A model generated the notes under the pieces. The model was not told where the DNA came from, did not search any database, and worked only from the letters and a program-made list of their open reading frames with translations. Source: Flavobacteriales bacterium (GTDB lineage: Bacteria; Bacteroidota; Bacteroidia; Flavobacteriales_F; PHOS-HE28). From it: a stretch of 64,000 bases of DNA. Within the stretch, counting starts at the first letter, position 1, and every line of letters starts with the position of its first letter. Location of the stretch: the NCBI GenBank assembly GCA_016705545.1, contig JADIYA010000001.1:372001-436000 (forward strand), written 5' to 3'. Position numbers and translations under genes: made by a program. Below, in pieces: positions 59,036-64,000 of this stretch.

Positions 59036-59803
59036 TCAGAAGCGCGCCTCCCCTACAGGCTTCAAATGCAGTGCTGGATGCTGCCTCTCATCATCAGCCT
59101 TCGGCGTGTAGGCAAGCCATTTGACGATGCTTCCATCCGGTGCACGAAGGCCGGCATTGATCGCATAGCTCAATTCGCCGTCCGTGGTCAACTGAGCGAT
59201 CAGCACCACATTCTCGTCGGTGGCCCCCTTCACATGGCCCAACACGCCGTAAGCGCCCACTTCAGTTTCGATCACATGGCCACTGAGATTCTCCAGGAAG
59301 CTGCGCGTGATGTGCAGGTACATCACCTCTGGCACGGTCGACGCAGGGACCAGACCGTCGCGCTTGCTCAACGAGTTGCTGTACGTCGTGATGCCTTCGC
59401 TCCTGTCGGCTTTCAGGATAGACCCATCCGGATCAAGATGCAGCGGCACAGCCTTGTGCACGGAGCTCGCGAATCCGAAGGTCAGCCACGAATCGATCGC
59501 CGCAGGATATTCGGCCAGCGCTTTCGCATCGACCTGATCCCCGCTGCCCGCGCCGTTCAGCGAATCGTTGAAGAAGCGCGTGCTGGTGCGGAAGAAGAGG
59601 TTGCGGTCCTTCTCGCCATAGACGCTCAGCAGCGCATAACCGGGTTCGAGGTCCAAGTAGATGCGGTAGGTCACGAGCGGAGAGGAACCGGGCGCAGCGC
59701 CGAGCATCTCGTGGTAGCGCTCCACGAGAACGCCTTCCAAGCCTTGCGCGGAAAGGCCAAGGCCAACAAGGAGGAACAAAGCGGAGAGCAGCCGATGCTT
59801 CAT
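59036..59803 (-). CDS. Secreted one-domain member of the EGVLVE family
   Basis: 255 residues, signal peptide MKHRLLSALFLLVGLGLSAQ. The whole mature protein is the domain shared with the genes starting at 57024, 61178 and 63518: GLEGVLVERYHE, VTYRIYLDLEPGYALLSVYG, FFRTSTRFFNDSLNGAG, AAIDSWLTFGFAS, DGLVPAS, ENVVLIAQLTTDGELSYAINAGL. It has no C-terminal sorting domain, unlike the paralogues. It starts 9 bases after the stop of the paralogue gene 59813-61178, so both are one operon. The function is unknown. Confidence 0.7.
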   Translation of the reverse strand: MKHRLLSALFLLVGLGLSAQGLEGVLVERYHEMLGAAPGSSPLVTYRIYLDLEPGYALLSVYGEKDRNLFFRTSTRFFNDSLNGAGSGDQVDAKALAEYPAAIDSWLTFGFASSVHKAVPLHLDPDGSILKADRSEGITTYSNSLSKRDGLVPASTVPEVMYLHITRSFLENLSGHVIETEVGAYGVLGHVKGATDENVVLIAQLTTDGELSYAINAGLRAPDGSIVKWLAYTPKADDERQHPALHLKPVGEARF

Positions 59804-59812
59804 GGCAAAGGC

Positions 59813-61178
59813 TCAATGCTTCACCACGCGGTGCTGGGAGCGAGCGCCTCCTCGTTGGATCACGAGCATATAAGCACCGTTGGACACACGGGAGAGATCC
59901 AGGGTCAGCAAGCGATCGACAGATGCCGTGCCGCTCAGGACGCGCGCACCGGCCATGTCGCGCAGTTCCCATTGCAGCGATCCGCCAGCGCCCAGGAGCT
60001 CCACTTGCAGCTGACCTCTCGTTGGGTTCGGGCTCAGGCGGCGCTTGCAGCGGTGCTCTCCCTATACCGGTGAAGCCCTCGCAGATGCATCCGGGCTGCC
60101 ACGTATCGTTCACGGTGGCGGCGTTGCCATCGTCGCAAGGAGTGCCGGGCAGCTCGTTGCCGCCGTAGGTGCCTGCGCAGTCCTGGCCCCAGCACACGCA
60201 GGAGGAGCTGTACACATCGTTGCTCGTATCGGCATTGCCATCATCGCAGGCGCTTCCCGGAACGGCCGGTCCGTTAGGCACGCCCAGGCAATCAACCGTG
60301 GAGTTCGCAGAGTTGAAGCAGAGCGTGGGCTGCGAGAAGATGTTCTGGCCTGCATAACCCTGCCCCAGCGTGTCGGATTCGAGCACCTCGCTGTAGAACT
60401 GCAGCAAGGTGTGGCAGTTGGGATCGCTGCACACCAACGAGTCGGGGATGCGCATCGCCAGGTTCAAGCAGAAACTGAGATCCCCATCGGTGGTGAACTG
60501 TCCGATAAGCACGCGATTGCTCTCCGTCGGTCCGCTCACTCCGCCGAGCACGGCCCACGCAACGTTCTCATCGCTGAAACTGTTGCTGCCGCCTGGCTCG
60601 AAGCAATCGGGAAGATTGCCCACTGAGTTGATGGTGCCAGGCGCCGTGCCAAGGTCGATCAGCCCATCCGCGCTGGTGAGCGGGATGCCAGCTGCAACCG
60701 CATCGTTCACCAAGAGTCCACTCTGGTTATTGGAACCGCCCACGACACTGCCATCAGCGTCCTCAGTTTTGAGGATGCCCCAATGCAGGGTGCTGGCTGC
60801 GCCGAAGCTGAGCCATGAATCAATGGCCACGGTGTTCTTGTTCAAGTGCTGTGCGGGGATGTCCCTGCCCCAGGCCTCGCCACGGTCGTCGTTGTTGAAG
60901 AAGCTCGTGGTGGTGCCGATCGTCAAAGGGTGGTTGGTGAAGCCACCCACGCTCACCAGCTTATAGCCGGGCAGCATGTCCACATAAACACGGTAGGTCT
61001 TGGCGCCTTCCACCAAGCCGGGGCCGCCATCGGTGTCGGCGGCATCATCGGCATCGGCCACGTAGTAGGTCTCCACGATTATGCCCTCGAGCCCGTTCGG
61101 GTTTGGCGGCGAGTAGTCCTGTGCAGCGGCCGCAATGGCCATGGAAATCGAAAGGGCGAGTGTCAGGATGCGGGACAT
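59813..61178 (-). pseudogene. EGIIVE-family T9SS protein, one frame break near its end
   Basis: Signal peptide MSRILTLALSISMAIAAAAQ from ATG 61178. Residues about 25-290 are the shared domain (NGLEGIIVETYYVADADDAAD, KTYRVYVDMLPGYKLVSVGGF, TTTSFFNNDDRGEAWG, VAIDSWLSFGAAST, NRVLIGQFTTDGDLSFCLNLAM). Two Cys-rich PGSACDDGN/PGTPCDDGN repeats follow, like those in the 53-57 kb gene. After GFTGIG a slip near 60045 moves the frame, and a T9SS sorting domain follows (LSPNPTRGQLQVEL, DMAGARVLSG, SNGAYMLVIQ, HRVVKH). The 1366-base span is one base off a multiple of three. It forms an operon with the one-domain paralogue. Confidence 0.7.
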
Positions 61179-61279
61179 GGCGTTTCGTTCAGGGCGGCGA
61201 AGTAACCCCGGCATCATTGGGGCATTCTTGTCCCCTCGTGGTCATTCCGTGTCCGTTCCGTTAAGTCGCCGTTACCGGA

Positions 61280-62203
61280 TCACCGACGCATCGAGGCCTC
61301 GTGCTGGAAGAGATGGAAGCTGATCCGCTCCTTGTGCTTCAATGCCCAAGAAACGAATTCAGGCGTGGCGAACAAGGGGTCGGAGGGCATGATCAGGAAG
61401 AGCTTGCGCGGCTCCTCGGCCAGGAAGCGCTGGAGAAGGTCAATGGCCAGGGCCGCGGTGTGCGCGCCCTCATGCACGCGCCATCGCGCGTGGCCCCTGT
61501 TGCCGATGATGAAGAGCAGGTTAAAGCGCCCAGCCTCCCACAGCGGGCTCCCGATCAACGCGGGTTTGGTGCCGGGGGCGATCTTGCCCTGCTGCCTGGC
61601 CAACAACGGGGCCCGGCCCCACCAGCCCACGCGACCATCAGCTTCGCGGGCGAGCATGGCGATCACGGGATAATCACGCTTGAGCCATTCCCGCATGCGC
61701 ATCGGATGCTTCGCGGCCATCACGCGCATGGGCTTATCCGGCGCAAATCCCCAGCGCTCGAGGTAGCTGCTCAGCGTGCGCTCCGGCAACAGCTGCCCGG
61801 TCTCCCTTGCAACTAGCCAGCGCACGCTCTCGCGGCTCCATAGGCGCTCGCTGCCGCCGATCATGTCCGGCGTGCCTGAGCGGATCAATGCATGTATGGC
61901 CGCCTCTTGCTCTGGATTGAGCTTGCGACGGTCCGGCTGCCGCTCACGTTTCCGGCTCACCGTAACGCCATCCGGTTGGAGCGCGAAGCGATTGAGCGAT
62001 TTCATGAGGTCGGGCAGGGCCACGCCGTGCAGGGCGGCGGCCAGCGATGGCTCAGCACCATCGAGCACTTCGTGCATGGCCATGCGCAGCGCCCGATCGA
62101 GCAGCGTCTCATCGGCCATGCCGGCGCGGTATGGTCGATTTGACGGCAGCATCATACGCTCCATGCGCTCGCGCGCCTCCAAGGGGATGGGCTTCCATGG
62201 CAT
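61280..62203 (-). CDS. IS630-transposase-like protein lacking the DDE triad
   Basis: 307 residues from ATG 62203, 5 bases after the preceding stop; an earlier start (62248) would overlap that gene. Residues about 90-170 match the IS630 helix-turn-helix part (RRKLNPEQEAAIHALIRSG, WSRESVRWLVARETGQLLPERTLSSYLERWGFAP). The following domain keeps the IS630 outline (REWLKRDYPVIAMLAREADG, GAHTAALAIDLLQRFL, WALKHKERISFHLF) but where active enzymes have a G-D-E strand it reads WWGRAPLL, where they have D-N-H it reads IMPSDPLF, and it stops before the final P-E-x-N-P-x-E block. No terminal repeats were seen. It may be a domesticated DNA-binding protein. It sits between two T9SS cargo genes on the same strand. 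Confidence 0.6.
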   Translation of the reverse strand: MPWKPIPLEARERMERMMLPSNRPYRAGMADETLLDRALRMAMHEVLDGAEPSLAAALHGVALPDLMKSLNRFALQPDGVTVSRKRERQPDRRKLNPEQEAAIHALIRSGTPDMIGGSERLWSRESVRWLVARETGQLLPERTLSSYLERWGFAPDKPMRVMAAKHPMRMREWLKRDYPVIAMLAREADGRVGWWGRAPLLARQQGKIAPGTKPALIGSPLWEAGRFNLLFIIGNRGHARWRVHEGAHTAALAIDLLQRFLAEEPRKLFLIMPSDPLFATPEFVSWALKHKERISFHLFQHEASMRR

Positions 62204-62207
62204 CGCA

Positions 62208-63518
62208 TCAAAGCTTGAGCACGCGTGCTGCAGCACGTCCGGTTCCACCGTGAAGCACGATCATATAGGCGCCATCGGCCAGCCCGGAGAGGTCCGCATC
62301 CAGCGAGCCGTCCGGCAATACCTGTGCTGGCTGTCGGTGCAATGACCGCCCTGAAGCATCCATGACCTCGATCATGAGGGAAGCGCCCACGCGGTCCGCA
62401 CCCGAGATGCGCACCTGCCCATGCGTAGGGTTAGGCGTCAGCAGCAGCTCTGCTGGCGAACGTTCTTCGATTCCAATCGTGGGGCAGACGAGGTAAGGGT
62501 CCAAGCCATTGCAGTCACTGATGCTGTAGCAGCAGAGCTGCGGCACGTTGAAATTGGCGGTGCTGCTGAAGTTGCAAGCCGAAGGATCGAGGCAGCCGAA
62601 GACAATGGCCGTAGCGCATGAACCATCGTCGCAACCGGCCGCAGGATCGTACTCCAGGAAGTCGGGATCCGTGCAGCCGCAATCCGGCGGGTACACGAGC
62701 AGGCCGCTCTGCTCCTCACCAAGCAGCAGCGTATCGCCGGGGGCCACGTACTTCTGTACGGTGCCATCCGGTTTCTCGATCTCCACATTCAGCCTGAACT
62801 CCAGCCCGCCTGTGGTGGTGAGCTGAGCGATGAGCACGAGGTTATCCGGTGTTGCTCCCTGCACGCCTGGGGTGGCGCATGCGATGCGCGTGTCAGTCGA
62901 TACGAATTCGCCAGCGGTGGTCTCGTCGCGGAAAACCGCATCCAAGTCATCACCGGACACGAGGAAACTGGGCGGCACTGCAGGCTGACCGCCAAGCGGC
63001 ACCAAGCCATCGCTGGTGGTGAGGGGGAGGCCCATCTCCGCCGTGCCATTCACCAGAAGACCGCCCGAGATCGCCGCGCTGCCACCATCGTTGTTCGTGC
63101 CTCCAACGCTGCTGCCGTCGGGATCATCGGCCTTGGGGATGCCAAGGCGCAATGTGCTGGCGCGGCCCAGGCTCATATAGGAGTCAAGCGCCACCGTGCC
63201 TTCGCCCAGCGCGGTGTTGTTGATCTGGTGGCCGAAGCTGCGGCCCCGGTCGGCGTGATTGAAGAAGGGTGCGGTGCTGGTGAGGGAGAGCGCGTGATTC
63301 GCATCGGCGTAAATGGCACGCAGGCCGCAGCCATCGCATAGGTCGAGGAAGATCCGGTAGGTCACCGAGCCATCCGGCACGCCACCGCCTATCACGTCCG
63401 TGGCGTCGTTGGCATCGCTCACATAGTAGGTCTCCACCAGCACGCCTTCCAAGGCCGGTTGCGCGCGCACCATGGTTACGCAAAGGAGGCAGAGGAGCAG
63501 CACGAGCGTTCCGCGCAT
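62208..63518 (-). CDS. EGVLVE-family T9SS-sorted protein
   Basis: 436 residues, signal peptide MRGTLVLLLCLLCVTMVRAQ. Residues about 22-270 are the shared domain (ALEGVLVETYYVSDANDATD, VTYRIFLDLCDGCGLRAIYAD, PFFNHADRGRSFG, VALDSYMSLGRAS, NLVLIAQLTTTGGLEFRLNVEI). Residues about 290-345 hold two GCTDPxxxxYxPxAxCDDGSC-type Cys repeats common in marine Bacteroidota (CGCTDPDFLEYDPAAGCDDG; FGCLDPSACNFSS). The end is a T9SS sorting domain (LTPNPTHGQVRISG, DASGRSLHRQ, LADGAYMIVLHGG, ARVLKL). The gene starts 2 bases after the TonB-receptor stop, so both are co-transcribed; receptor and secreted protein may work on the same ligand, which is inference. Confidence 0.75.
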   Translation of the reverse strand: MRGTLVLLLCLLCVTMVRAQPALEGVLVETYYVSDANDATDVIGGGVPDGSVTYRIFLDLCDGCGLRAIYADANHALSLTSTAPFFNHADRGRSFGHQINNTALGEGTVALDSYMSLGRASTLRLGIPKADDPDGSSVGGTNNDGGSAAISGGLLVNGTAEMGLPLTTSDGLVPLGGQPAVPPSFLVSGDDLDAVFRDETTAGEFVSTDTRIACATPGVQGATPDNLVLIAQLTTTGGLEFRLNVEIEKPDGTVQKYVAPGDTLLLGEEQSGLLVYPPDCGCTDPDFLEYDPAAGCDDGSCATAIVFGCLDPSACNFSSTANFNVPQLCCYSISDCNGLDPYLVCPTIGIEERSPAELLLTPNPTHGQVRISGADRVGASLMIEVMDASGRSLHRQPAQVLPDGSLDADLSGLADGAYMIVLHGGTGRAAARVLKL

Positions 63519-63520
63519 GA

Positions 63521-64000
63521 TTACTTGATGGTATAGGTGAGGCCTACGCTGTACTCAGTGCCCCAGGCATAGCTGTCGAAATCCACCGCATAGCCCTTCT
63601 CGAACTGGTAAGCGCGGCGGAAGGGTGAATTCAGCAGGTTGCGAACGCCCAGACGAAGGCCCCAGTGCTTGCCGAAGCTCTTGTTCAACGTGATGTCGAC
63701 CATGTGCCGGGGCATCTCGTAGGCGCGGATGCCTGTGGGGTTCACCTCGCTGTTGCTGATGGCCAGCTTCGGCCCTTGCACGTTGTAGCTCACCGAGAGG
63801 CTGGCGCGCGCGCTGTCGCTGCTGAAGGTGAGCATGCTGTTCACCATGTAAGGCGCCTGACCGAACATGCTGGTGGTGTATTCCACCGGCTCGGCGAGCA
63901 ACGTGGTGCGCAGCACGCTCTGCGATTGCATGAGCGTCACGTTGCCGCGCCATTCGATCCAGCGCAGGATGCCCACGCGGCCCTCCACCTCAACGCCCGT
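63521..64000 (-). CDS. TonB-dependent receptor, C-terminal part, cut by window edge
   Basis: The last 159 codons of a gene that starts beyond the window. Strands typical of the receptor barrel are visible: ILRWIEWRGNVTLMQSQSV, GQAPYMVNSMLTFSSDSARASLSVSYNVQG, EMPRHMVDITLNKSFGKHWGLRLGVRNLLNSPFRRAYQF and the last strand TEYSVGLTYTIK. The N-L-L-N motif and the terminal strand are classic receptor features. It is the first of an operon with the T9SS-sorted protein downstream. The ligand cannot be told from this part. Confidence 0.8.
   Translation of the reverse strand, partial: TGVEVEGRVGILRWIEWRGNVTLMQSQSVLRTTLLAEPVEYTTSMFGQAPYMVNSMLTFSSDSARASLSVSYNVQGPKLAISNSEVNPTGIRAYEMPRHMVDITLNKSFGKHWGLRLGVRNLLNSPFRRAYQFEKGYAVDFDSYAWGTEYSVGLTYTIK

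Overview
The window reads as chromosome of a high-GC member of the Bacteroidota, most likely Flavobacteriales. The evidence is type IX secretion (T9SS) sorting domains on several large secreted proteins, a DUF6089-uppS-bamA-ompH-ompH-murI block, a BlaI/M56-TonB pair, GH3 and DUF2797 proteins, and a tRNA promoter of the TTG-N19-TAnnTTTG type. No phage, plasmid, CRISPR or rRNA signal was seen.

Layout. 0-3.3 kb: the 3' part of a large T9SS surface protein. 3.4-8.4 kb: a small basic protein, a BlaI/M56-TonB sensor-regulator pair, a DCC thiol protein, a long palindromic element and an MlaE-MlaF-MlaD lipid transport operon. 8.5-11.8 kb: a NatA/NatB-like ABC exporter and a GppA/Ppx phosphatase, both with broken frames. 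11.8-19.1 kb: three consecutive secreted proteins, one a zinc metalloprotease, sharing a C-terminal module with twin Y-V-G-x-x-N-D-R-D-P repeats. 19.3-45.9 kb: mostly core genes (NtrC-like regulator, TPR lipoprotein, two deoxynucleoside kinases, folK, sppA, GH3, murI, two ompH, bamA, uppS, two DUF6089, PspC, TrmH, mutS, YfhO, tRNA-Gly, tRNA-Leu, pdhB). 46-64 kb: a second surface-protein island with a ~2,250-codon beta-propeller/5'-nucleotidase protein, a protein with about 14 Cys-rich tandem repeats, a dockerin-ended right-handed-helix-like protein, a family of four proteins sharing a new-looking N-terminal domain, a catalytically degenerate IS630-like protein and the end of a TonB-dependent receptor.

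How it fits together. BamA, Skp/OmpH and Mla build and maintain the outer membrane; UppS and MurI feed the wall. The surface islands supply cargo that leaves by Sec and then T9SS. A ~430-residue cassette in front of the sorting domain is shared by three of these proteins on both strands, so the islands seem to evolve by copying and swapping C-terminal blocks.

Caution: at least eight genes have broken frames. Where an expected sequence can be inferred, most breaks are single missing bases, several in C or G runs. This looks more like uncorrected consensus errors than decay, although real phase variation inside the repeat arrays cannot be excluded. Family names come from motifs read by eye; no search was run.
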